This document shows positions 16,167 to 24,692 of a DNA stretch of 64,000 nucleotides, piece by piece; the first letter of the stretch is position 1; the number at the start of each line of letters is the position of its first letter. The DNA is from Peptoniphilus_A sp001811425. Its GTDB lineage: Bacteria; Bacillota; Clostridia; Tissierellales; Peptoniphilaceae. The notes beneath the pieces were generated by a model. That model made no database searches and had not been told where the DNA came from. It saw nothing but the letters and a program-made list of their open reading frames with translations. The translations under genes and the position numbers were made by a program. Location of the stretch: the NCBI RefSeq assembly GCF_001811425.1, contig NZ_KV804745.1, forward strand, positions 104,660 through 168,659. The letters are read 5' to 3'.

Positions 16167-16793
16167 ATGTCACTATTTGAAAAAATTTTCCAAAAGGCTG
16201 GTAAGAAGATAATCACCATTGACGGAGAGTATGGCAGCGGTGCTAACGAAATTGCAAAAAAAGTTGCCGAAAAATTAAACTATGAACTATACGACGAAAA
16301 ATTAATTGAGCTCATGAGCCTTGAAGGAAAGGTAAAACCTGATGAGATAAAGAAAGACGATTCCTTCTTGCAGGGAACTATTTACGACTTATATAGACAA
16401 AATTATTCCTACTCCCAAGAGGACATTGCAACAAATGACGCAGCCTTTCTCTTGGACTCACGAACTATAAGAGAAATTGCAAAAAATAAAAAGGCTGTAA
16501 TTTTTGGCAAGTGCAGTGATTTTGTCTTAGAAGATTTCCCAAAGTTATCTGTATTTATTTATGCTTCTCAAGAATTTAAGGAAGAGAGAATTTTAAATAC
16601 TTACAAGGTAAAAGAAGACAAGCTCCAGCTAAAGCTTGAAAGAGAAAACAACAGAAGGGCGAACCATTACGGCAGAAACACTGGAAAAGTTTGGGGCGAC
16701 AGAGCCAGTTACGACCTCTTAATAGATTCATCTGCCTTTGACTTCGAAAGCGTGGCAAATTTAATTGTAGATATGTCACAAAATAAAAAATAA
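16167..16793 (+). CDS. Cytidylate kinase-like family protein
   Basis: This 208-residue protein begins with a P-loop variant (IITIDGEYGSGANEIAKKVAEKL), as in the cytidylate kinase-like family (PF13189-type) found in anaerobic Firmicutes. The later RANHYGRNTGKVWGDRASYDLLIDSS resembles the family's C-terminal nucleotide-binding part. The true phosphoryl acceptor is not established; it is distinct from the essential Cmk. ATG 16167 is chosen over TTG 16152 because GAGAGGTGAAG precedes it at normal spacing. A terminator follows at once. Confidence 0.8.
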   Translation: MSLFEKIFQKAGKKIITIDGEYGSGANEIAKKVAEKLNYELYDEKLIELMSLEGKVKPDEIKKDDSFLQGTIYDLYRQNYSYSQEDIATNDAAFLLDSRTIREIAKNKKAVIFGKCSDFVLEDFPKLSVFIYASQEFKEERILNTYKVKEDKLQLKLERENNRRANHYGRNTGKVWGDRASYDLLIDSSAFDFESVANLIVDMSQNKK

Positions 16794-16794
16794 G

Positions 16795-16820
16795 ATCCTG
16801 ACGAGAGTCGGGATTTTTTT
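16795..16820 (+). terminator. Intrinsic terminator after cytidylate kinase-like gene
   Basis: ATCCTGAC/GTCGGGAT stem (one wobble pair) with a GAGA loop and T7. Confidence 0.9.
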
Positions 16821-16980
16821 ATGGGAAAAATTTATAAAAAATTTACACTATCTTTAAATAAAATATATATTTCATAGAAAAATACTTTGTAAAATAAAGG
16901 CAAAAGGTAAAAATTTGAAAATTAGCATACTTGCAACCATGAGTTTACAAATTGACAAGCACTATTTATGGCTTGCCACC

Positions 16981-17001
16981 ATAAATTTTTATAAAATTTA
17001 T
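16981..17001. promoter_or_regulatory. Perfect inverted repeat before the XRE regulator
   Basis: ATAAATTTT-TAT-AAAATTTAT lies 8 bp before the ribosome binding site of the XRE gene. It is a plausible self-regulatory operator, unproven. Confidence 0.4.
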
Positions 17002-17021
17002 TCAGAAAAGGAGGTAAGGCT

Positions 17022-18011
17022 ATGATTTTAGCAGACAAAATTATAAATCTTAGAAAGAAAAATTCTTGGTCACAAGAAGAACTTGCAGAAAAACTTGGCG
17101 TAAGCAGACAATCTATTTCAAAGTACGAAGGAGCACAATCCATTCCCGACATGGATAAAATTTTAAAGCTCAGCAAAATTTTTGGCGTGACGACAGATTA
17201 TCTCATCAAGGATGAAATAGAAGACCCAGAATTTTTAGATGAGGACTATGAAGAAAGCAAGACGAGAAAAGTTTCCATGGAGATGGCAAGTGATTATTTA
17301 GCCTTAAAGGAAATTTCAGCAAAAAACCTTGCCCTTGGAGTTTCTCTTTGCATAATTTCTCCAATTTTATTAGTAATTCTTTCACAGGCCTATGAAAGCT
17401 TACTTTTGCCAGTGTCAGAAAATGTAGTTGTTGGACTTTCTCTTACAGTATTATTTTTATTTATAATTGCTGCAGTTGGGATTTTTGTAAGAGAAGGGAT
17501 GACCTTAAAAAAATATGAATTTATAGAAAGTGAAGCCATTGATACTGATTATGGAGTTGACGGCATGGCGAGGGATAGAATGGAAAAGTTTCACGATTCT
17601 TTTGTCAAGAACAACATAATTGGCATCTTACTTATAGTCGCCTCAGTCCTTCCACTTTTTATTGGCATGATTTTTTCAGCTGAAGACATGGTTATGGCAA
17701 TATCAACGGCCTTTTTATTGGCACTTGTTGCCCTTGGCGTAAATTTTTTGCTGAGAGCCAATATTCCTATGGGCGCCTTAAAAGCACTTTTGGAAGAGGA
17801 GGACTTCACTAGAGCAAACAAGGAGCTTAAGAAGAAGGCTGATCCCTTTATAAGCGCCTATTGGATTCTCATGGTGGCAATTTATATTGGATATTCCTTT
17901 GCCACAAATAATTGGGGCAGGTCTTGGATAATTTGGCCAGTGGCAGGCGTCTCCTATGTCTTATATTATTTAATTCTAAAATTTTTCTTGGAAAATAATT
18001 TTAAAAAATAA
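17022..18011 (+). CDS. XRE-family regulator with C-terminal membrane domain
   Basis: The 329-residue protein starts with a Cro/CI-type helix-turn-helix (about 5-60: LRKKNSWSQEELAEKLGVSRQSISKYE). An acidic linker follows, then about six membrane segments from residue 100 to the end. Such membrane-tethered XRE proteins are common in clostridia and are thought to sense envelope signals; the target genes are unknown. ATG 17022 follows GGAGGTAAGGCT. It is a single gene with a terminator downstream. Confidence 0.85.
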   Translation: MILADKIINLRKKNSWSQEELAEKLGVSRQSISKYEGAQSIPDMDKILKLSKIFGVTTDYLIKDEIEDPEFLDEDYEESKTRKVSMEMASDYLALKEISAKNLALGVSLCIISPILLVILSQAYESLLLPVSENVVVGLSLTVLFLFIIAAVGIFVREGMTLKKYEFIESEAIDTDYGVDGMARDRMEKFHDSFVKNNIIGILLIVASVLPLFIGMIFSAEDMVMAISTAFLLALVALGVNFLLRANIPMGALKALLEEEDFTRANKELKKKADPFISAYWILMVAIYIGYSFATNNWGRSWIIWPVAGVSYVLYYLILKFFLENNFKK

Positions 18012-18018
18012 AATTTTG

Positions 18019-18053
18019 AAAATAGATTTCACACCTTTGAGATCTATTTTTTT
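18019..18053 (+). terminator. Intrinsic terminator after XRE gene
   Basis: AAAATAGATTTC pairs with GAGATCTATTTT with one mismatch, followed by T-rich sequence. Confidence 0.8.
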
Positions 18054-18107
18054 TGTTATTCTTTATTCTTTGGGTAAAAATACTTATAAGGAAAAGATGG
18101 TGATGAA

Positions 18108-19184
18108 ATGAAGGAATTAGTTATTTCAAAAGTTATAAATAAGCTGGGCGTAATTTATTTAAATAGACCTGAAAAATTAAATGCCCTAAATTTTGAAATG
18201 ATAATAAAAATTAGAGAGTTCTTAGAAAAATGGGAAGATGATAATAATATTAGGGCGGTTTTATTTGACAGCTTAAGTGAAAAGGCCTTTTGTGCTGGCG
18301 GAGATTTAAAGGACCTTTACAACAACTATATTAATAATGATTCTTGCCAGAAAAAAGATGAGTTTTTCGCCACAGAATTTGAGCTAGACAAGTACATTGC
18401 CTCCTACAAAAAACCAATAATAAGCAATTGGAGGGGCATAGTCATGGGCGGCGGTCTTGGCCTTAGCATAAACTCCGATTATATAATTTGCCATGACTCT
18501 GTAAACTGGGCCATGCCAGAAACTGGTCTCGGCTTTGTGCCAGATGTTGGTGTGGGAAAATTTATCTCTAAACTCCCAAGGGCTTTGGGTCATTATGTGG
18601 GCCTTCTCGGAAGAAGCCTTGAAGCTTCAGATTTAATTAAATATAATTTTGCCCATGTCTATATAAATTCAGAGGATTATGAAAAAATAATTGAAAAACT
18701 TTTTGAGTTTTCAGAAATTTATGAGGGAGAAGAATTAATTGAAAAATTAAAAATCTATGGCGAGAAATATAATTTGCCCTTAAAAGAAACTTTTGTAGAT
18801 AAAAATTTTGACAAAATCGAAAAATATTTTAATAAGGATAGCCTAGAAGAAATTTATAAGGTCTTAGAAGAAAATCTTGAAGATGAATTTGCAAGAGAAA
18901 TCTACTATGACTTAAAGTCCAGGTCACAGTTTATGCTTGCAGTCCAATTTGAAAAATATTTCCATGGCAAAAATCTGACCTACCATGAAACTGTGGACCT
19001 AGACCTAAAGGTTTTAAATCACTCAGTTGATCTTGGGGAAATGCATGAAGGCGTAAGATCAAAAGTTATAGAAAAGGACTACCAACCCAAGTGGAGTGCA
19101 AGGTCCCTAGAAGATGTGGACATGGATCAAGTAAAAAATTTGCTGGGCATAGAAAAAACTTATAAAGAGAGAAAAAATATATAA
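18108..19184 (+). CDS. Enoyl-CoA hydratase/isomerase family, 3-hydroxyisobutyryl-CoA hydrolase-like
   Basis: The 358-residue crotonase-fold protein has the oxyanion-hole motifs KAFCAGGDLKDLY (about 62-74) and GIVMGGGLGLSINSDY (about 105-120), then the acidic catalytic region MPETGLGFVPDVG. The C-terminal extension of about 90 residues (KNLTYHETVDLDLKVL) matches the ECH_2/HIBCH-type branch rather than simple hydratases. HIBCH enzymes hydrolyse 3-hydroxyisobutyryl-CoA in valine breakdown, but no valine pathway genes are adjacent, so the acyl-CoA substrate is open. ATG 18108 is preceded by a weak AAGATGGTGATGA. Confidence 0.82.
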   Translation: MKELVISKVINKLGVIYLNRPEKLNALNFEMIIKIREFLEKWEDDNNIRAVLFDSLSEKAFCAGGDLKDLYNNYINNDSCQKKDEFFATEFELDKYIASYKKPIISNWRGIVMGGGLGLSINSDYIICHDSVNWAMPETGLGFVPDVGVGKFISKLPRALGHYVGLLGRSLEASDLIKYNFAHVYINSEDYEKIIEKLFEFSEIYEGEELIEKLKIYGEKYNLPLKETFVDKNFDKIEKYFNKDSLEEIYKVLEENLEDEFAREIYYDLKSRSQFMLAVQFEKYFHGKNLTYHETVDLDLKVLNHSVDLGEMHEGVRSKVIEKDYQPKWSARSLEDVDMDQVKNLLGIEKTYKERKNI

Positions 19185-19191
19185 AAAAATT

Positions 19192-19222
19192 AAGGGCATT
19201 CGAAAAAGAATGCCCTTTTTAT
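19192..19222 (+). terminator. Intrinsic terminator after crotonase-family gene
   Basis: AAGGGCATTC/GAATGCCCTT stem of 10 bp with a 6-nt loop and T-run. It may also serve the converging DUF4230 gene. Confidence 0.9.
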
Positions 19223-19237
19223 TTTGACTTATTAAAT

Positions 19238-19846
19238 TTATTTTAAAGAATCCTCCCTTGTGACCTTGATTTTGTAGTCACTTAAAAGAGTGTCAGACAA
19301 GAGGATTTCTTCTATTGCCTTCTTAGATTCTTCGTCAGCGTCTCTTAAGAGACCTCTCTTAATGGCAGTCTCTTCCACTTCTTTCTTTTGATCCTTGGAG
19401 AAATTGTTGTAGTCCTCAATGTCAATTCGATTAAAAATAGATTCTCTCTCGTCAAAAACCTTTAATGAGTCCTCGTAAATTTCGTGGCTCAAAATTTTTG
19501 CCGGTAGAATTTTTATTTCAATGCTTTTGCCTTCAAGGTCCACCTTCATTTTTTCCAGGTCAAGACCTGCGCTTATGACTCCATCGTAGGAGACTATGAA
19601 TTTTTTTGAAGTGAAGGGAATTTTATAGCCGTAAAAAGTATTTTGATTTTCAAATTGTCCCATATTTGTGTAGTGATATTTTAATGTTGTAAGTTCCTTG
19701 GCGCCAACTAATTTATTAAAAATTAAAGTCGAAGTGATGTCTGGTTCCATTTCAGCTTTCATAGTTTTTTTGCCAGCAAAGAAAGTTGCAAAAAGTGCCA
19801 CTGCAAGTAGGAGAACCAAAATTATTATTCTTTTAAATTTTTTCAT
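19238..19846 (-). CDS. DUF4230 family membrane-anchored protein
   Basis: The 202-residue protein has one N-terminal membrane anchor (IIILVLLLAVALFATFFAG) and a soluble domain beginning IFNKLVGAKELTTLKYHYTNMG, then FTSKKFIVSYDGVISAGLDL. That order is typical of DUF4230 proteins, whose function is unknown. It is predicted to face the outside. ATG 19846 follows GGAGGTGTATA. It is divergent from the CNNM-type gene and ends near the terminator of the neighbouring plus-strand gene. Confidence 0.78.
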   Translation of the reverse strand: MKKFKRIIILVLLLAVALFATFFAGKKTMKAEMEPDITSTLIFNKLVGAKELTTLKYHYTNMGQFENQNTFYGYKIPFTSKKFIVSYDGVISAGLDLEKMKVDLEGKSIEIKILPAKILSHEIYEDSLKVFDERESIFNRIDIEDYNNFSKDQKKEVEETAIKRGLLRDADEESKKAIEEILLSDTLLSDYKIKVTREDSLK

Positions 19847-19977
19847 TATACACCTCCATCATGGAAATAATTATAACATAAAAATTTTCAATAAAAAGTT
19901 TCTTATGGACAATCTTTTCTGTTATAATCACAAATTCTTTGATATAATTAGTCTAAAAGATATGGAGGAAGATGTTA

Positions 19978-21330
19978 ATGGACGATGGCGCCTTGTGGGC
20001 TAAGCTAATATTAATCGCAATACTTACAGGAATTAACGCATTTTTTGCCTCAGCAGAAATGGCAATGGTTTCAGTTAATAATAATAAAATAAAAGAATTG
20101 GCAGAAGAGGGAGACAAGAGGGCAAAGACCCTACTATCTATCTCATCTGACCAGACGAGATTCTTATCTACAATACAAGTTGCAATAACTCTAGCGGGAT
20201 TTTTCTCATCTGGTTCTGCAGCTACAAGTATCTCACAAGTTTTTGGAGTCTACTTAAGTAAGATGGGCTTACCTTATGGATTTACAGTGTCCTTTATTTT
20301 AGTGACATTTTTACTATCTTATATAACACTTGTCTTTGGAGAACTTGTGCCAAAGAGAATAGCACTTCAAAATTCAGAGAAAGTTGCCCTTAAATCCAGC
20401 AATATAATTGCCTTTGCATCAAAAATATTTTATCCCTTTGTAAAGCTATTGTCTTTCTCAACAGCATTAGTTTTAAAGATGATGGGCAAGTATTCTGAAG
20501 ATGTTGAAGAAAAAATTTCAGAAGAAGAATTAAAATCCTATATAAAGGTTTCCACTCAGCAAGGAGTAATAAACTCAGCTGGTGAAGAAATGATTGTAAA
20601 TATAATGGACTTTGACGACAAGTTGGCATACGAAATAATGACGCCAAGGACATCAATTTACATGGTGGACTATGACGAATTTAACACAGACACAGTTACA
20701 GAAATTTTAAAGAAGGGCTATTCAAGAATGCCAGTCTTTAGAGAAAACACAGATAACATTTTGGGAACAGTCTATATAAAAGACCTTTTTGTAGAATATG
20801 CAAAAAATGATTATGAGTCTATAAACTTGGACAAGTGCATAAAGGCACCTTACTTTGTGCCTGAAACCAAAAAAATTGACATGCTCTTAAAGGAACTTCA
20901 ATCTTCCAAAAATTATGTGGCAATACTAATTGACGAGTACGGTGGATTTTCAGGCATGGTTACAGTGGAAGACATAGTAGAAGAAATCGTAGGTGAAATT
21001 GAAGACGAGTACGACAAGGAAAACCACTCCCTAGAAAAAATTTCTGACAACGAATATATAGTTGACGGGTCCATGGATATCGAAGACATAAACGATGAAC
21101 TTGACACATCACTTTATTCAGAAAACCACGAGACAATTTCTGGGCTTATAATTGAAAAGCTTGGATTTATACCAGAAGAAAATGAAAAGAAAAAGCTTAG
21201 CGTAAAGACTTCAGGCTGCATCTTGACAGAACTTGCAGTGGCAGACAAGAGAATAGTCAAGGCAAGCATCAAGGTCATACCAGAAGAACAAGAAGAGGCA
21301 AAGAGAGAGTACAAAGAATTTAATTCATAA
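19978..21330 (+). CDS. CNNM/CorC (hemolysin-family) transport protein
   Basis: This 450-residue protein has a DUF21/CNNM membrane domain of four helices (about 5-180), beginning NAFFASAEMAMVSVNNNKIK and including SYITLVFGELVPKRIAL. Two CBS domains follow (about 205-330: YEIMTPRTSIYMVDYD and YGGFSGMVTVEDIVEEIVGEI), then a C-terminal CorC_HlyC domain. Relatives export Mg2+ or Na+. ATG 19978 is preferred over ATG 19972 because GGAGG (19964-19968) is 9 nt away rather than 3. Confidence 0.9.
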   Translation: MDDGALWAKLILIAILTGINAFFASAEMAMVSVNNNKIKELAEEGDKRAKTLLSISSDQTRFLSTIQVAITLAGFFSSGSAATSISQVFGVYLSKMGLPYGFTVSFILVTFLLSYITLVFGELVPKRIALQNSEKVALKSSNIIAFASKIFYPFVKLLSFSTALVLKMMGKYSEDVEEKISEEELKSYIKVSTQQGVINSAGEEMIVNIMDFDDKLAYEIMTPRTSIYMVDYDEFNTDTVTEILKKGYSRMPVFRENTDNILGTVYIKDLFVEYAKNDYESINLDKCIKAPYFVPETKKIDMLLKELQSSKNYVAILIDEYGGFSGMVTVEDIVEEIVGEIEDEYDKENHSLEKISDNEYIVDGSMDIEDINDELDTSLYSENHETISGLIIEKLGFIPEENEKKKLSVKTSGCILTELAVADKRIVKASIKVIPEEQEEAKREYKEFNS

Positions 21331-21350
21331 AAATATAAAAGGTGAAAAGT

Positions 21351-21377
21351 AAAAGTCCGCGAGGGCTTTTATTTTTT
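21351..21377 (+). terminator. Intrinsic terminator after CNNM gene
   Basis: AAAAGTCC/GGGCTTTT stem with a GCGA loop, followed by a T-rich tail. Confidence 0.8.
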
Positions 21378-21403
21378 CTTAAAAAATAAAAATTACCACA
21401 AAA

Positions 21404-21443
21404 AAAGAAGTTTAGACTTATCTTTTACAAGTTAAACTTCTTT
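21404..21443 (-). terminator. Terminator of yeiH-like gene (works in both directions)
   Basis: AAAGAAGTTTA pairs perfectly with TAAACTTCTTT over 11 bp; T-tracts occur on both sides. Confidence 0.75.
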
Positions 21444-21464
21444 TTCTTTTATCAATTTTAATTT

Positions 21465-22454
21465 TTACCAAATACTAAGTATGTGCTGCATCAAGAGGCT
21501 GACAAAAATTATTCCTATCCAGCATAGGGCACCTTCCACGATTGCCTTGCCACCTTGGGAAATTAATTTTTTTATGTCTGTGTTAAGTCCAATTGCTGAC
21601 ATTGCCATTATGATGAAAAATTTTGACAAAAATTTCATGCTTGACAAGAAAGTTTCTGGAAGGGGCAAAAGTGTCGTGATGATTGATGCAAGTAGGAAAA
21701 ATAAAATAAATGTTGGGAAAGCCTTTAGTGGGTTTACTTTTTCCACGCTGTCCTTTGATTTTATTATTCCAAGGACAAGGGTAATAGGAATAATTGCAAG
21801 AGTTCTAGTTAGTTTTACAATTGTTGCGTAGTTAAGGGCAGTGTCGTCATTAAACATTGTTGACCAAGTGCCTGATGCTGCAACAACTGATGATGTGTCG
21901 TTAATGGCTGTGCCTGCCCACATGCCAAAGCCTGTGTGAGTCATGCCAAGCTTAACGCCAAGAGTTGGGAAGATCAGTGCAGCAATTATGTTAAATAAAA
22001 ATATTACAGAAATTGATGTGGCAATGTCCTCGTCCTTGGCATTAATAACTGGTGCTGTTGCAGCAATGGCAGAGCCGCCGCAAATTGATGAGCCAACGCC
22101 AACTAGGGTGGCAATGTCAGAATCAATATTTAAAACTTTTGCTGCTGCAAAGGCAATTATAAGTGCAGTGGAAATTGTAGAGAGAATAATAAGTAGAGAT
22201 GACTTACCAACAACTATTATTTCACTAAGGTTTAGTCCAAAGCCCAAGAGAACTACGGCAAGTTGCAAAACTTTTTTTGATGTGAATTTTATGCCAGATT
22301 CAAGAGACTCTGGTCTATTGAAATTATTTAAGATGATTCCAAAGAGTATTCCAAAGACAGGTCCACCAATTACAGGAAATTTTTTGCCAAAAAAATAGGC
22401 GCAAGCTGCAATGAGAGCTGAAAATAAAATTCCACTTATATCTTTTTTCTTCAT
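21465..22454 (-). CDS. yeiH: YeiH-family putative sulfate exporter
   Basis: The 329-residue protein with about nine to ten membrane helices matches the YeiH family (PF03601). Visible hallmarks are VLLGFGLNLSEII, the Gly/Ser-rich GVGSSICGGSAIAATAPVI and FGMWAGTAINDTSSVVAAS. The family is annotated as sulfate exporters on limited evidence, so the substrate is tentative. ATG 22454 follows GGAGGACCTTATA. It is divergent from proS. Confidence 0.88.
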   Translation of the reverse strand: MKKKDISGILFSALIAACAYFFGKKFPVIGGPVFGILFGIILNNFNRPESLESGIKFTSKKVLQLAVVLLGFGLNLSEIIVVGKSSLLIILSTISTALIIAFAAAKVLNIDSDIATLVGVGSSICGGSAIAATAPVINAKDEDIATSISVIFLFNIIAALIFPTLGVKLGMTHTGFGMWAGTAINDTSSVVAASGTWSTMFNDDTALNYATIVKLTRTLAIIPITLVLGIIKSKDSVEKVNPLKAFPTFILFFLLASIITTLLPLPETFLSSMKFLSKFFIIMAMSAIGLNTDIKKLISQGGKAIVEGALCWIGIIFVSLLMQHILSIW

Positions 22455-22622
22455 TATAAGGTCCTCCTATTTATATTTTATGAAACAATTATCTATTATA
22501 CATTAAAAGGGGAAAAATTTTTGTGACTTTTGCAAAAGAATTGATTTAAGCCTTAAAAATCTAAAAATTTTCCACAAAAATGTGAAGTATTACAAGCTTT
22601 ATAGTATAATAAAAATAGCGTG

Positions 22623-22650
22623 CCACGAGATTTTTTCATAAAACTTGTGG
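22623..22650 (+). other. Hairpin in the proS leader
   Basis: CCACGAG pairs with CTTGTGG (one G-U) about 40 nt before proS. It has no T-run and no T-box sequence, so it is not an obvious terminator or T-box. Confidence 0.3.
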
Positions 22651-22693
22651 AAATTTATTTTATTTATTATAATACTTTTATTATGGAGGTAAT

Positions 22694-24397
22694 ATGAGAT
22701 TATCAAAACTTTATATGCCTACTCTTAGGGAGGATCCACAAGATGCAGAGATTGCATCACACAAGTTTCTCCTAAGAGCTGGTATGATTAGAAAATCTGC
22801 TAGTGGTATCTATACATACTTGCCACTTGGCTATAGATCCATTCGAAAAATTGAAAATATAGTTCGTGAAGAGATGGATAGAGCTGGCTCAATGGAAATT
22901 TTAATGTCAGCTATTCAACCTGCTGAAATCTGGAAAGAGTCTGGTAGATGGGAAAAGTTTGGTCCCGAAATGTTTAAGTTAAAGGACAGAAATGACAGAG
23001 AGTTCTGCCTTGGACCAACTGCGGAAGAATATTTTACCACTCTTATTAGAGATGAAGTTAAGTCTTACAAGGACCTTCCCCTAAATTTATACCAAATTCA
23101 AACTAAGTACAGAGACGAAAAGAGACCGAGATTTGGAATAAATAGGGCAAGAGAATTTTCTATGAAGGATGCCTATACCTTTGACACTTCACCAGAAACA
23201 CTTCACGAGGCTTACATGAATATGTATGAGGCTTATGAAAGAATCTTTGACAGATTAGAGCTTGATTATAAAATTGTTGAAGGTGACAATGGCGCCATGG
23301 GCGGCACTGGCTCCCACGAATTTATTGCCCTTTCTGAAACTGGAGAAGGCGTAATTGTTTATGCTGAGTCTGGAAAGTTTGGAGCAACTGAAGAAAAGGC
23401 TCCTGTTGAATATATCCTTCCAGAAAGAGAAGATAAAAAAGACTTAGAAAAAGTTCATACGCCTAATGCAAGCACAATCGAAGAAGTTTCTAACTTTTTA
23501 AAAGTTGACCCAAAGAAGTGCGCCAAGGCAATTGACTTAATGCTAGGAGACGAACCAGTTTTAGTCTTTATTCCTGGCGACAGAGAATTAAATATGGCAA
23601 AGCTTGTAGCCTATACTGGTACTGCTGAACACGACATAAGAATGATGGAAGAAGCTGACATTGAGGCTATTAAGACTAAAAAAGGCTACACAGGACCTAT
23701 TGGACTTGATGTTAGAATGATCTTCGACAAGAGACTTACAGAAATGGATAACCTAGTTGTTGGAGCCAACCTTGATGAGTACCACTACATCAATGCAAAT
23801 TATGGCAGAGACTTTGAGGGCGAAGTTGTAGATGACCTTCTTCTTGTTGCTGAAGGTGACAAGGTTCCTGGAACTGACGAAGAATATAAATTCGCCAGAG
23901 GCATTGAAGTGGGAAATATTTTCAAATTGGGTAAAAAATATTCAGAAGCTTTAAACGCAACTTATCTTGACGAAAATGGCAAGGCAAACTATTTTTACAT
24001 GGGCTCTTACGGAGTTGGTGTTACAAGATCTGTAACGGCAGTCATAGAACAAAACCACGACGACAATGGAATCATCTGGCCAATGGCTGTTGCACCTTAT
24101 GAAGCAATTGTCACAATAGTAAATGTCAAGGATGAAGACCAAGTTAAGCTTGGAGAAAAGATTTACGAAGACTTAAAGGCTAAGGGAATCGAAGTTCTTC
24201 TTGACGACAGAAAGGAAAGGGCTGGAGTTAAGTTTAAGGACAGAGACTTAATTGGTATTCCACTAAGAATTACTTGCGGCAAGAAATCTTCTGAAGGCCT
24301 AGTTGAGTATTCAACTAGAAGAGAAATGGAAAATTCTGAAATTTCTTCTGAAGATGCAGTAAAAAATGTTTTAAAGGAAGTAGAAAAGGTTAGATAG
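22694..24397 (+). CDS. proS: Prolyl-tRNA synthetase, bacterial type
   Basis: The 567-residue class II synthetase charges tRNA-Pro. N-terminal motifs are complete (ASGIYTYLPLGYRSIRKIE, motif 1 region; KYRDEKRPRFGINRAREFSMKD, motif 2). An INS editing domain at about 225-390 (APVEYILPE to ANYGRDFEGEVV) hydrolyses mischarged Ala-tRNA. Motif 3 is in GSYGVGVTRSVTAVIEQ, and the C-terminal anticodon domain contains VLLDDRKERAGVKFKD. ATG 22694 follows ATGGAGGTAAT. The next gene starts 1 nt after the stop. Confidence 0.96.
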   Translation: MRLSKLYMPTLREDPQDAEIASHKFLLRAGMIRKSASGIYTYLPLGYRSIRKIENIVREEMDRAGSMEILMSAIQPAEIWKESGRWEKFGPEMFKLKDRNDREFCLGPTAEEYFTTLIRDEVKSYKDLPLNLYQIQTKYRDEKRPRFGINRAREFSMKDAYTFDTSPETLHEAYMNMYEAYERIFDRLELDYKIVEGDNGAMGGTGSHEFIALSETGEGVIVYAESGKFGATEEKAPVEYILPEREDKKDLEKVHTPNASTIEEVSNFLKVDPKKCAKAIDLMLGDEPVLVFIPGDRELNMAKLVAYTGTAEHDIRMMEEADIEAIKTKKGYTGPIGLDVRMIFDKRLTEMDNLVVGANLDEYHYINANYGRDFEGEVVDDLLLVAEGDKVPGTDEEYKFARGIEVGNIFKLGKKYSEALNATYLDENGKANYFYMGSYGVGVTRSVTAVIEQNHDDNGIIWPMAVAPYEAIVTIVNVKDEDQVKLGEKIYEDLKAKGIEVLLDDRKERAGVKFKDRDLIGIPLRITCGKKSSEGLVEYSTRREMENSEISSEDAVKNVLKEVEKVR

Positions 24398-24398
24398 T

Positions 24399-24620
24399 AT
24401 GAGCGACTTTAAATTTGAAATTACTGAGCACTTGGGAGTTTTATCTGAAAGTGCCAAGGGCTGGACTAAGGAGCTTAACAAGGTTTCTTTTAACGACAGA
24501 CCAGCTAAGTACGACTTGAGAGAGTGGGACCCCAACCACGAAAAAATGTCAAAGGGTGTCACACTTAATGACGAAGAGATGGAAATTCTCTCTAAAATCC
24601 TAAAGGACAGAGGGATTTAA
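24399..24620 (+). CDS. PC4/YdbC-family single-stranded DNA-binding protein
   Basis: The 73-residue protein resembles the Lactococcus YdbC family, a bacterial version of the PC4 single-strand DNA-binding fold. The matching regions are FEITEHLGVLSESAKGWTKELNKVSFN, AKYDLREWDPNHEKMSKGVTL and NDEEMEILSKIL. It probably dimerises and binds ssDNA or RNA; the cellular role is not established. It starts one base after the proS stop and so is translationally coupled to it. Confidence 0.82.
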   Translation: MSDFKFEITEHLGVLSESAKGWTKELNKVSFNDRPAKYDLREWDPNHEKMSKGVTLNDEEMEILSKILKDRGI

Positions 24621-24692
24621 TATATTTTTAAAATAACTTATGTTATAATGTAGAGATGTAAAAAAACGCCATAGAGCGAGGAGGCTATTAAA

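Noticed and set aside
22455..22693. T-box leader for proS
   Set aside because: There is no T-box sequence (AGGGUGG-type), no terminator hairpin with T-run and no recognisable Stem I; only one small hairpin is present.
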